Positions 54,747 through 63,136 of a DNA stretch of 64,000 bases are shown one piece after another. The notes beneath the pieces were generated by a model. That model had not been told where the DNA came from and did not search any database. It saw only the letters and a program-made list of their open reading frames with translations. The stretch comes from Methanothrix harundinacea (GTDB lineage: Archaea > Halobacteriota > Methanosarcinia > Methanotrichales > Methanotrichaceae). The stretch lies in NCBI GenBank assembly GCA_002502785.1, contig DAQG01000124.1, forward strand, positions 10,363 through 74,362, given 5' to 3'. Numbering within the stretch: position 1 is the first letter of the stretch; every line of letters begins with the position of its first letter. The translations under genes and the position numbers were made by a program.

Positions 54747-57470
54747 TCAGAAGTCGAAGAGGGACCTTTGCTCCGAGTTCTCGCCGGGGGCACCGGCCGA
54801 GGGGGACGACGGCCGCCCCTTGGCCCCCATCGCTTTGCAGGGCTCAAGGTCGAAGAGCCTCTGCTGCTCGGGGCAACAGACGAGCTGCTCTCTTGAGACG
54901 CCGAAGGGGGATAGGAGGCGGAGTAACGGCGGCAGGATCTGCTTTTCTATGTAGTAGTCGGTATCGATCTTGAGGTCGTTTTCGAGGACGTACTGAGGGT
55001 CCTCGGCCCGGTCGACGAAGAGCCCCTTGCCCCGGACGATGACGAAGGGGACCCGATCGCCCACCGAGGGGATGCGCTCGCCCCTCGCCCTCATCTTTTC
55101 GGCGAGCTGCACGTGCGGCTGCTTGTTCTTGTAGGACGAGGCGCTCTTGGTGTAGCGCCTGGTGAGGATCAGGTCTTCGAGGATCTCAGGGTCTTTCTGG
55201 AGGTCCAGCCTCATCAGGCGGTCGATCACTGACCTTGCAAGCTCCATCGCCTCATCGACCTTCCCCTCCTGAAGGACCAGCTCAAGACACTGGTTCAAGG
55301 TCTTGGAGGTCAGCTCGCACCAATCTCGCCTCACAGTCTCCATGCCACGAACCTTGATGCGGTCGCGCCACTCCTCGCCCACCTTCTCGAAGACCCATAA
55401 GGCGTACCTCTTCTTGACAAGGAATAGGCCACGGCGGGCAAAGGCCTCGAAGACCAGCTCCATCGGCGGCGGCAGCCGTGATGTCACCGTCTCTGCTATC
55501 TTCTTTCCCACTAGCTCCGCCTCCTGGGGGCTCGGTTTGGCGCCGCGCTCGCCGTGGGGCTTGAGCCTTATGAAGACACTGTCGGTGTCGCCGTAGACGA
55601 CTGCGAGGTCGAACCGCTTGAAGTGCCCGGCTCCGGTGCTTGGGAACGAGTCGCCAGCTACCTTTGCCATCTCGGCCGGGAGGTGGGCTTCGCCGTCCTT
55701 GACGTAAATGGAGCTGATCTCCTCCACCATGCTCTTGGTGTTCAGGATGTTGGACCGACCGAAGCTGGTGACGGCGTTGGCCAGAGGCAGGCTGTAGAGC
55801 CTCGCTCGCGCGTAGCCCGAGTAGCCGTAAAAGGAGTTGAGGAGTATCTTGAGAGCATACTGCTGGGCGTCAAGAAGGGTCCTCTCCTCGTCACTCGCGG
55901 TCTTCATCTGGCGTTTGATCTCGGTCCTCTGGGCCAGAAGGTCGTGAAGGACCCCGGGCACGATCCCCGGCGAGACCGAGGACTCGACGAACTCGCCGCC
56001 TGATGGGGACCTAACAACCTCCTCCAACGGGGGACGCTCGTCGGTGACGACCGTCGAGTAGCAGAGGTTGTGGGCCATCATTATCGATGGGTAGAGGGAC
56101 CGGTAATCTAGTATCACCACGTCCTCCACCAGGCCCTTCCTGGGGTCGAGGACCGCGCCTCCCTTCAGCTCGAAGCTCTGGGCCGCCCTCGTCGAAGAGA
56201 GGTCGGCGTCGGGCTTCGGGGGGATGACCCGCTTTCGCTCCTGGAACTTTCGAAAGAGGAAGTTTTCGACCATGCCGGCCTGGCCGCCGTCGATGACGTC
56301 CTGGAGGAGCGAGCCACTCGTCTGGGCGAGGGCGATGTACTTGTCCAGAAGCTTCAGGTCGAGAAGGAGGTGGAGCGCTAGATACGAGTCGCGACGGGAG
56401 TAGCTGACAAGCCTTGCGAACTCCTCGCCATCGCTTGCCCAGAGCGCCTCCATCTCCTTCGGCTCGACGTCGTGCTTCTCGACCCCAAGAAGCTCGAGGC
56501 TCGCGTTTCGGAGGGTGTACCGCTTGAGGCTGAAAGACGACCTCACCAGGGGCAAAAGGTCGACGACGATCCTCCCCGTGATCTCGACCCTGGTCTGGGT
56601 CACTATCTTTCTCACCCGCCAGGAGCTATTGTCCCTCCCGACTCGGACGTCCAGGTTCAGCCTCTTCATCCTCTCTTCCAGGTATGGGAAGTCAAACTCG
56701 TTAGAGTCGTAGCCCGCGACCACGTCGGGATCGTACTCCTTGAAGATCTCGATGAATTTGGCCAGCATCTCCCTCTCGCCATTGCAGCAGAGGACGTCCG
56801 CTCTCGGACAGTCGACCTCCCGCCCCACCAGGACGAGGTCTTCTTTGCCTTTGTAAGGCGGGTAAAATCCGAGGCTGACCATGATCACCGGCGAGTTCTC
56901 GGGGTTTGGCATCGCCCCGTTGAGGGGAAGACACTCGATGTCGAAGGCGAGATGACGGAGCGGGGCGTTGGCCCTGGAGCTCTTGCCCTCGCTTCCGGCA
57001 TCTGCCGGAAATAGGGGTCTAAGGGACGTGAAGGGGACTGGCCCTTTGGCCTCGGGCTCCTCGACCTTAACCCACCTCATCCCGCCCAGGTCCTGGTCGA
57101 TGAGAAATCGGTTTTTGAAGAGGATGTCGGTCTCGTAAACCTCTCTGACGCCGGGAACGTTGAGGACGGTCTCCCTGAAGACTCTCACGGACTTTGGGTC
57201 CTTGGCGATGACCTTGAGCATCCTGTGAGGCTTTTCCTGGTAGCCGACGGGCTGAAACCTCTCCACCACTTCGGCCTCCAGATCCATGGCCCTGATGCCA
57301 TCGATCGCCTCCCCCACCCTCTTCTCATCCACCCGCGCGTAGAAGTAGGGCCGAAATCCCGACGCCTTGATGGTCGTGGGTTTGCCCTCGGGGGTGGTTC
57401 CGAAGATCTGGACGACGGGGTATCCCTCGCCGTCGTAGACGTAGTTGGCGTCCAGGATCTGGAAGATCAT
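54747..57470 (-). CDS. polB: DNA polymerase family B
   Basis: Replication/repair polymerase of about 907 residues. Exonuclease motifs: HLAFDIECLP (near residue 178), AGYDSNEFDFPYL and SYSRRDSYLA. Polymerase motifs: VILDYRSLYPSIM, KILLNSFYGYSGYARAR, VYGDTDSVF and a late KKRYALW. The C-terminus EQRSLFDF is a PIP box. The frame opens at TTG 57488, but ATG 57470 lies about 28 nt from a TATAAAA box and so fits a leaderless start. A decayed copy of this 5' end lies at 61.4-61.8 kb and keeps the ATG at the same place relative to the upstream sequence, which supports this start. Confidence 0.96.
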   Translation of the reverse strand: MIFQILDANYVYDGEGYPVVQIFGTTPEGKPTTIKASGFRPYFYARVDEKRVGEAIDGIRAMDLEAEVVERFQPVGYQEKPHRMLKVIAKDPKSVRVFRETVLNVPGVREVYETDILFKNRFLIDQDLGGMRWVKVEEPEAKGPVPFTSLRPLFPADAGSEGKSSRANAPLRHLAFDIECLPLNGAMPNPENSPVIMVSLGFYPPYKGKEDLVLVGREVDCPRADVLCCNGEREMLAKFIEIFKEYDPDVVAGYDSNEFDFPYLEERMKRLNLDVRVGRDNSSWRVRKIVTQTRVEITGRIVVDLLPLVRSSFSLKRYTLRNASLELLGVEKHDVEPKEMEALWASDGEEFARLVSYSRRDSYLALHLLLDLKLLDKYIALAQTSGSLLQDVIDGGQAGMVENFLFRKFQERKRVIPPKPDADLSSTRAAQSFELKGGAVLDPRKGLVEDVVILDYRSLYPSIMMAHNLCYSTVVTDERPPLEEVVRSPSGGEFVESSVSPGIVPGVLHDLLAQRTEIKRQMKTASDEERTLLDAQQYALKILLNSFYGYSGYARARLYSLPLANAVTSFGRSNILNTKSMVEEISSIYVKDGEAHLPAEMAKVAGDSFPSTGAGHFKRFDLAVVYGDTDSVFIRLKPHGERGAKPSPQEAELVGKKIAETVTSRLPPPMELVFEAFARRGLFLVKKRYALWVFEKVGEEWRDRIKVRGMETVRRDWCELTSKTLNQCLELVLQEGKVDEAMELARSVIDRLMRLDLQKDPEILEDLILTRRYTKSASSYKNKQPHVQLAEKMRARGERIPSVGDRVPFVIVRGKGLFVDRAEDPQYVLENDLKIDTDYYIEKQILPPLLRLLSPFGVSREQLVCCPEQQRLFDLEPCKAMGAKGRPSSPSAGAPGENSEQRSLFDF

Positions 57471-57494
57471 CACCTTAGATAGGCTCAAAGATCG

Positions 57495-57501
57495 TTTTAT
57501 A
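57495..57501 (-). promoter_or_regulatory. polB TATA box
   Basis: TATAAAA on the minus strand, centred about 28 bp before ATG 57470, predicts transcription starting at or next to the ATG. Confidence 0.6.
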
Positions 57502-57583
57502 GTTTGTTGTGGAGAGGGTGTGAGAAATTCGATAACCAGAAAGGTTATAACTCAAAAGCCCGATCGCCGATGCGTGCTCACGG

Positions 57584-57694
57584 ATGTACGAGGATGTACA
57601 ACAGCGAGAAAAAGTCGCAATCAATGACGCGCTGATAGCACCAATTATTGGAGATCTTCACGACGCGTCAGAAAGTCAATATTCTTTGAACTAG
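57584..57694 (+). CDS. Possible 36-aa leader protein before iorA
   Basis: ATG 57584 to TAG 57694 encodes a small acidic-amphipathic peptide (EDVQQREKVAINDALIAPII in the middle). It follows a GGTTATAACTC TATA-like element and its stop overlaps the GGGAGG site of iorA, so it could be translated as a leader. No homologue is known to me; it may be chance. Confidence 0.3.
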   Translation: MYEDVQQREKVAINDALIAPIIGDLHDASESQYSLN

Positions 57695-57699
57695 GGAGG

Positions 57700-59454
57700 A
57701 TGGCTTTGAGAGAGCTAATGTCCGGCAACGAGGCGATCGCCCGCGGGGCGTATGAAGCGGGGGTGACGGTGGCGACGGGCTACCCCGGCACACCGTCCAC
57801 GGAAATTCTCGAGAACGTTGCCCGGTACAAATCAGATATTTATTCCGAATGGTCGCCTAACGAGAAGGTGGCCTTCGAGGTGGCGGCGGGCGCCTCCTGT
57901 GCCGGAGCCCGCTCGATAGTGACGATGAAGCATGTCGGCCTGAACGTGGCGGCAGACCCTCTGATGACCCTCAGCTACATCGGAGTTGAGGGCGGGTTTG
58001 TGGTCTGTGTCGCTGACGACCCGGGGATGCACTCGTCCCAGAACGAGCAGGACACCCGCCAGTATGCGAGATTTGCGAAGGTGCCGATCTTTGAGCCAGC
58101 CGACAGCCAGGAGGCTAAAGACTTTTTGATGCTGGCTATGGATGTCTCGGAGAAGTACCAGACCCCGGCGATCCTCCGATCGACGACGAGGGTGAGCCAC
58201 TCACGAAGCCTGGTGGATCTGGGGGAGAGAACGGTCCTCGAAAGGGAGATCGGGATCGAGAAGAACCCGCCCCGATTCGTCCCCATACCGGTCTGGGGAA
58301 GGGTGATGAAGCAGAAGGTGGCTGACCGGCTCGGTTTCCTGGCCGAAGAGGCGGAAAATTCGGAGGCGAACAGGATCGAGCGGCGCGAAAAATCCCTTGG
58401 AATAGTGACAGCCTCCATGGCCTACCAGTACGTCCGAGAGGTCTGGCCCGAGGCGTCGGTCCTGAAGCTCGGCTTCTCCTACCCCTTTCCCGACGGTCTC
58501 ATCAGAGAGTTCGCCGATGGCGTCGACCGCCTTCTCGTAGTCGAGGAGCTGGACGACTTCATCGAAGAGCATGTGAGGTCTCTTGGGATCGAGTGTCAGG
58601 GCCGAAAGTTCGTTCCTGGGGTCGGGGAGCTATCCGTCACCCGCCTTCGAGGATCGAGGGCGATGATGGAAGGGCGCGAGCCGAAGACACTGGATCAGAG
58701 GTTCGCCGAAGGGCTTCCCGCAAGGCCGCCGGTCCTCTGCCCAGGCTGTCCTCATCGAGGAGTTTTTTACACCCTCGGAAAGCACGACGTTGTCGTATCC
58801 GGGGACATCGGCTGCTACAGCCTGGGAGCCTTCAAGCCCCTGGACCGGATGGACATCATCCTCTGCATGGGCGGCGGTGTATCGATGGCTCACGGCTTTG
58901 ACAAGGCTGGTGATCGAAGGAAGGTCGTGGGGGTCGTCGGCGACTCGACCTTCTTCCATTCGGGGATCACGGGGCTCATCGACATCGTCTACAACAGGGG
59001 CTCCTCGACGATAATAGTCCTGGACAACAGGACCACGGCCATGACCGGCCATCAGGACCATCCGGGGACCGGAAGGACCCTCGGAGGCGATGCTACAAAG
59101 GCGATCTCGATCCAGGATATCGGCAGAGCCTGCGGGATCGAGCGCGTGGCGACAGTCAACCCCTACGATCTTGAGGCGACGGAGAGGGCGATATCCGAGG
59201 ATATGAACTCAAAGGAGCCGTCCCTCATCGTATCCCTAGCACCATGCCCGCTTCGGGAACGGCGCCGGGTCGGGCCCGTCAGGGCTATAGACTCGGACCT
59301 GTGCAAGGGGTGCAAGAGGTGCCTGAAGCTCGGATGCCCCGCCATCGAGTTCGATGGCGAGGTGCCAAAGATCAACATGCATCTCTGCGGAGGGTGCGGC
59401 CTATGTGAGGAGGTCTGCCCTCACGACGCCATATCGTCAGAGGAGGCAGAGTGA
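57700..59454 (+). CDS. iorA: Indolepyruvate:ferredoxin oxidoreductase, alpha subunit
   Basis: Thiamine diphosphate enzyme that converts aryl pyruvates to arylacetyl-CoA with reduction of ferredoxin, or the reverse for aromatic amino acid synthesis. The 584 residues have MSGNEAIARGAYEAGVTVATGYPGTPST, the TPP site GDIGCYSLGAF…GGGVSMAHGFDKAG…VGDSTFFHSGITGLID, and C-terminal 4Fe-4S motifs CKGCKRCLKLGCP and CGGCGLCEEVCP. ATG 57700 touches the GGGAGG site; TTG 57706, six bases from it, would be better placed and costs two residues. First gene of iorA-iorB-paaK. Confidence 0.96.
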   Translation: MALRELMSGNEAIARGAYEAGVTVATGYPGTPSTEILENVARYKSDIYSEWSPNEKVAFEVAAGASCAGARSIVTMKHVGLNVAADPLMTLSYIGVEGGFVVCVADDPGMHSSQNEQDTRQYARFAKVPIFEPADSQEAKDFLMLAMDVSEKYQTPAILRSTTRVSHSRSLVDLGERTVLEREIGIEKNPPRFVPIPVWGRVMKQKVADRLGFLAEEAENSEANRIERREKSLGIVTASMAYQYVREVWPEASVLKLGFSYPFPDGLIREFADGVDRLLVVEELDDFIEEHVRSLGIECQGRKFVPGVGELSVTRLRGSRAMMEGREPKTLDQRFAEGLPARPPVLCPGCPHRGVFYTLGKHDVVVSGDIGCYSLGAFKPLDRMDIILCMGGGVSMAHGFDKAGDRRKVVGVVGDSTFFHSGITGLIDIVYNRGSSTIIVLDNRTTAMTGHQDHPGTGRTLGGDATKAISIQDIGRACGIERVATVNPYDLEATERAISEDMNSKEPSLIVSLAPCPLRERRRVGPVRAIDSDLCKGCKRCLKLGCPAIEFDGEVPKINMHLCGGCGLCEEVCPHDAISSEEAE

Positions 59455-60047
59455 TGTCGAACGTCAAGACCACAAGCGTCGTTTTTGTGGGGGTCGGAGG
59501 CCAGGGGATCCTTCTAGCGAGCACCATCGTCGCCCGGGCGGCCATGCTTTCGGGGCACCAGGTGAAGACGAACGAGGTTCACGGTATGGCCCAGCGGGGC
59601 GGCTCGGTGATCGCCCACGTCCGCTACGGCTCGGAGGTATTCAGCCCCACGGTTCCCGAGGGGACGGCCACAGTCCTCGGCGCCCTTGAACAAATAGAGG
59701 CCCTCCGGTACGCCCACTACATCGCTCCCGACGGCCTGGCCGTCGTCAGCGCCACGTCCGTAGTTCCCGTGACGGTATCCTCGGTATCCTCCGGGGCTGC
59801 GACCTATCCCGAGGACGTGGCCGACCGATTGAAAAGGGCCTTTCCTCGGCTCGTCTACTTCGACGCCGGAAAGATGGCCCTGGAGCTTGGCAACATCAGG
59901 GCCGCAAACATAGTCCTCCTGGGGGCTTTGTCGAGAGGTCTCGCCCTCCCGGAGGAGGCCTGGGTGGGGGCGATCGCGTCCTCGGTCAAGGAGAAGCAGA
60001 GGGATCTGAACTTGAGAGCTTTTGAGATCGGAAGGAGTGTCAGATGA
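59451..60047 (+). CDS. iorB: Indolepyruvate:ferredoxin oxidoreductase, beta subunit
   Basis: Partner of IorA. The 198-residue subunit has the gamma-domain motif VGVGGQGILLASTIVARAAMLSG, HGMAQRGGSVIAHVRYG and a Rossmann-like core. It overlaps iorA by 4 nt (ATGA), so the pair is co-translated. Confidence 0.95.
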   Translation: MMSNVKTTSVVFVGVGGQGILLASTIVARAAMLSGHQVKTNEVHGMAQRGGSVIAHVRYGSEVFSPTVPEGTATVLGALEQIEALRYAHYIAPDGLAVVSATSVVPVTVSSVSSGAATYPEDVADRLKRAFPRLVYFDAGKMALELGNIRAANIVLLGALSRGLALPEEAWVGAIASSVKEKQRDLNLRAFEIGRSVR

Positions 60048-60060
60048 GGGGGAAGGGCAG

Positions 60061-61350
60061 ATGAGAGGCGAAGGAAACTTTCAGAACGAGAAGATGGAGA
60101 CGGCATCGCAGGAAAAGATCAGAGAGCTTCAGTCCCGGCGGCTGAAGGAGATAGCAAGGCACGTCTACTCGAAAAACCCGATCTATCGGAAGCTCTTCGA
60201 CGAGCACGGCGTCTCCCCCGAGGACATAAAGTCTGTCGAGGACGTAACGAAGCTCCCCCTTACGAACAAGGACCTCTTGCGGGAGAGCTACCCCCTCGGC
60301 CTATCCTGCGTCGATCGGAATCGAATCGTCGAGATGCACATGTCCAGCGGCTCCACGGGCACGCCCGTAGTCATGCCCTACACCCAGGGTGACCTCGACC
60401 AGTGGGCGGAGTGCATGGCCCGATGCTATCGGATGGCGGGAGCGGTGCCCGGAGACGCCGCTCAGATCACGCCTCTCTTCGGCCTATTCAACGGCGGGTT
60501 TGGGATGTACCACGGTGCCAGGGCCGCAGGCCTCTTCGTTATCCCGGCGGGGCCCGGAAACACCGCCCGTCAGATTCGGCTTGCCAGGGATTTCAAGACC
60601 AGGGTCCTCACCGGCGTCGTAAGCTACGGGATCAGGCTGATGGAGGTTATGGAGGAGATGAACGAGTCCCTCCCAGACCTTGATATCGGGATCTTCGGCG
60701 CCGAGGTCTTTTCCGACTCCATGAAGAAGAAGATATCCTCGGGCCTTGGGATCGAGGCCTTCGACATCTACGGGATGACCGAGTCTGGAGGCGTCGGGAC
60801 CCTGGGGATGGACTGCGAGGCTCACGACGGCCTCCACGTCTGGGAGGACCACTACATCGTCGAGGTGATCGACCCTGCGACCGGCGAGGCGGTCGACGAC
60901 GGCAAGACCGGTGAGCTGGTGGTGACCGCCCTGACGAGAGAGGCGCTGCCAGTCATCCGGTTCAGGACGGCGGACCTGACGAAAGTCGTCAGTCGAGAGC
61001 AATGCGACTGCGGCAGAACCCACGTCAAGATCGCACCCATCACCGGCAGGATCGACGACATGCTGATCATAAAGGGGGTGAACTTCTTCCCCAAGCAGGT
61101 CGAGCAGGCTCTGATGCAGATCCCCGGCGTCGGGGCGAACTACCAGATCATCATCGAGGAGACCGACGGAATGAAGGACGTCCGGATCAACGTCGAGGCT
61201 GAGGCAGGGGTGACGGGCTACGTCGTCGAGAAGGCCCTGAAGGAGGCTCTCGGATTCAGCCCGAAGGGGGACGTCTACCCCATCGGCGGCCTGCCCCGTC
61301 AGGAGGGGAAGGCGAAGAGGGTCTTTTACAAGAAGGCGGGTGAGGAGTAG
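60061..61350 (+). CDS. paaK: Phenylacetate-CoA ligase family protein
   Basis: Adenylate-forming enzyme joining aryl acetates to CoA. Its 429 residues include the ATP motif MHMSSGSTGTPVVMPYTQ, IFGAEVFSDSMKKKI, YGMTESGG, and the C-terminal RIDDMLIIKGVNFFPKQVEQ. With iorAB it lets exogenous arylacetates be turned into aryl pyruvates for aromatic amino acids, a known methanogen route. ATG 60061 follows GGGGGAAGGG; the frame opens at 60022 inside iorB, and ATG 60094 is also possible. Confidence 0.93.
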   Translation: MRGEGNFQNEKMETASQEKIRELQSRRLKEIARHVYSKNPIYRKLFDEHGVSPEDIKSVEDVTKLPLTNKDLLRESYPLGLSCVDRNRIVEMHMSSGSTGTPVVMPYTQGDLDQWAECMARCYRMAGAVPGDAAQITPLFGLFNGGFGMYHGARAAGLFVIPAGPGNTARQIRLARDFKTRVLTGVVSYGIRLMEVMEEMNESLPDLDIGIFGAEVFSDSMKKKISSGLGIEAFDIYGMTESGGVGTLGMDCEAHDGLHVWEDHYIVEVIDPATGEAVDDGKTGELVVTALTREALPVIRFRTADLTKVVSREQCDCGRTHVKIAPITGRIDDMLIIKGVNFFPKQVEQALMQIPGVGANYQIIIEETDGMKDVRINVEAEAGVTGYVVEKALKEALGFSPKGDVYPIGGLPRQEGKAKRVFYKKAGEE

Positions 61351-61363
61351 GTCGGACCCCTGG

Positions 61364-61764
61364 CCGAACCACCTCATCCCCCAAGGTCTAGTTTGATCAG
61401 GAACCGGTTCTTGAAGAAGACGTCCTCTCGTAGAACTCCCGGACACTTGGGACGGAGAGGACCGACTCCCAGAACTTCCAGACGGACTTGGGGTCATTAA
61501 CGATGACCTTCAGCATCTTTGGAGGTGCCTCTAGTAGCCGACGGGCCGAAACTGCTCCACCATCTCGACTAAAAGGCCCATCGTCCCGATCCCATCGATG
61601 GCTCCGTCAGATCCGTCTCTCGTCAACCCGGGCGTAGAATTAGGGACGAAATCCAGAGGCCTGGACGGTGATGGCCCTCCCCTCAGGGGTGATTCCTAAG
61701 AGCTGAACCATTTGGAACCTTTCTGGGTTGTAGCGTAGTTCGTGTCGAGGATCTGAAAGATCAT
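61364..61764 (-). pseudogene. Decayed copy of the polB 5' end
   Basis: No open frame, yet the minus strand reads recognisably as the first 140 codons of polB with many substitutions and frameshifts. ATG 61764 starts MIFQIL as at 57470, and the stretch down to 61364 matches in order the region about 57070-57470, including the ACCACCTCATCCC end. Sequence just upstream of the ATG (AAGCCTATC, then a TTATAAT-type TATA element) also matches. It is the same strand as polB and lies immediately after paaK. Only the 5' quarter remains. Confidence 0.75.
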
Positions 61765-61977
61765 CAACGGGGATAGGCTTCAGGGACGTATTATAAAAGC
61801 CGAAGAAATAATCAGCCGACTCAGAAGAAATGGAGGTATTTTGAGCCCAAACGAGGTAATATTAAAGTATGCTAATATCAACCATAAAGAAAGGATGGCT
61901 TATAAACTCCGTTATAAAATAGGAACACACCTTGGATTCCAACTGGATATTCAGGGACATGAAATAGATAAACTAAG
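61765..61977. other. AT-rich stretch after the polB relic
   Basis: Base composition drops sharply here. A plus-strand frame from 61841 overlaps the minus-strand TPR gene and is not convincing. It probably holds the terminator for the TPR operon and the relic's former promoter. Confidence 0.4.
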
Positions 61978-62394
61978 TTATAAATTCCTTGCCTTCGCAA
62001 AGTCTTTCTCTGCAAGTGCCTTATTGTTCAAGGCCAGTGCATAATTAGGATCTTCCTCTATGGCTTTTTCATAGAATTCGATCGCTTTGTCATACTCACG
62101 CATTGTGTACCAATTATAGCCCATGTTATTATAAATAGATTTGGTGGCGGTGCTTGAAGTATCAAATCCTGTTAACGTGATACTTGTCTCACTCGTACCT
62201 ACATATAATAGTAAAATTACTACAGATATTAATACAATAACCACCACAGATTGTTTAAACTTATACGACTCACCTGAATCTCCTTTTGGCTTTTCCGACC
62301 AGAGATATTTCTTCATCAACTCAAATATCAGTAGGGTAGTTATTCCGGACAAATAAGTAGCTAAATATAGAAAGAAATCTTTAGATAAATTCAT
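61978..62394 (-). CDS. Membrane protein with C-terminal TPR unit
   Basis: The 138 residues have two membrane helices (LATYLSGITTLLIFELM and VVVIVLISVVILLLYV), then one canonical TPR (YNNMGYNWYTMREYDKAIEFYEKAIEEDPNYALALNNKA). It overlaps the upstream secreted-protein gene by 4 nt. The AT-rich composition differs from the main chromosome. Function unknown; TPRs suggest a scaffold. Confidence 0.7.
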   Translation of the reverse strand: MNLSKDFFLYLATYLSGITTLLIFELMKKYLWSEKPKGDSGESYKFKQSVVVIVLISVVILLLYVGTSETSITLTGFDTSSTATKSIYNNMGYNWYTMREYDKAIEFYEKAIEEDPNYALALNNKALAEKDFAKARNL

Positions 62395-63059
62395 ATATTC
62401 ACCCCATATCTTCTTAAGTTAGAATCATAGAAATATATAGTTATGTTTTGTGGATGACTATATATCTTACTTCGGTTCCCTATTTGATACTTAAAGCCGA
62501 CCTGAACCACGTACACTCCTTCATCCTCAGCACTCAGGGTGATGTTCAGAGACTCGATTTCCCCTGGTTCTAATCTGAGCAATTCTTTGCTTCCTTCGGC
62601 CATCTGGCACTCATAAAGGCCCGGACTTGCTTGAATGGTACAACTATACTCACGGCGGGGCACTCTTCCAATATCACGACGGGTATCATCGGAAAGCCGC
62701 TCCGCCGAGTAATTCAGAACATTTATGTAAAATGGCGAAACGGTCATCATAGCATCATTGCAATTGGTTAATGCAAAGCTGAGTGGGCACCCCACGCTCT
62801 TTTCTTGCCAATAGTAAGAAATATTGTTGGATACATACTCTGGACATGATGGATCAATCTCGGTCATTATTGGCGCATCGCCAAAGTCGTTGTTTTTTAA
62901 CCATTCGGCAGTATGAAAGGCCTCATCAGCATCTAAATATTTTTCGTCATAGTTAAATGTAATTCCCTTATCAATATAGTAATCTAAAGCACACTCCTGC
63001 GCTGAAGAGACTGCTCCAACAAGTAGGATGGCTACAACGATGACTAGAATCTCTCTCAT
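62391..63059 (-). CDS. Secreted cysteine-containing protein of unknown function
   Basis: The 222 residues have a signal peptide (ILVIVVAILLVGAVSS), then an extracellular domain with six to seven Cys that could form disulfides and a C-terminal beta region (LNITLSAEDEGVYVVQVGFKY, resembling an Ig/FN3-like strand pattern). It is AT-rich and overlaps the following TPR membrane protein by 4 nt; the large TPR gene lies 77 nt upstream, so the three probably form one unit. Confidence 0.7.
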   Translation of the reverse strand: MREILVIVVAILLVGAVSSAQECALDYYIDKGITFNYDEKYLDADEAFHTAEWLKNNDFGDAPIMTEIDPSCPEYVSNNISYYWQEKSVGCPLSFALTNCNDAMMTVSPFYINVLNYSAERLSDDTRRDIGRVPRREYSCTIQASPGLYECQMAEGSKELLRLEPGEIESLNITLSAEDEGVYVVQVGFKYQIGNRSKIYSHPQNITIYFYDSNLRRYGVNI

Positions 63060-63136
63060 ATCTCAACCCTCCATCTTTCCATCCGCGATTGCTACAACGC
63101 ATCTACTCTGATCTGAGGTATATTTAGTTCTCATGA

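Noticed and set aside
61841..62044. 67-codon plus-strand frame
   Set aside because: Its 3' half is the complement of the TPR gene; no ribosome site or family.
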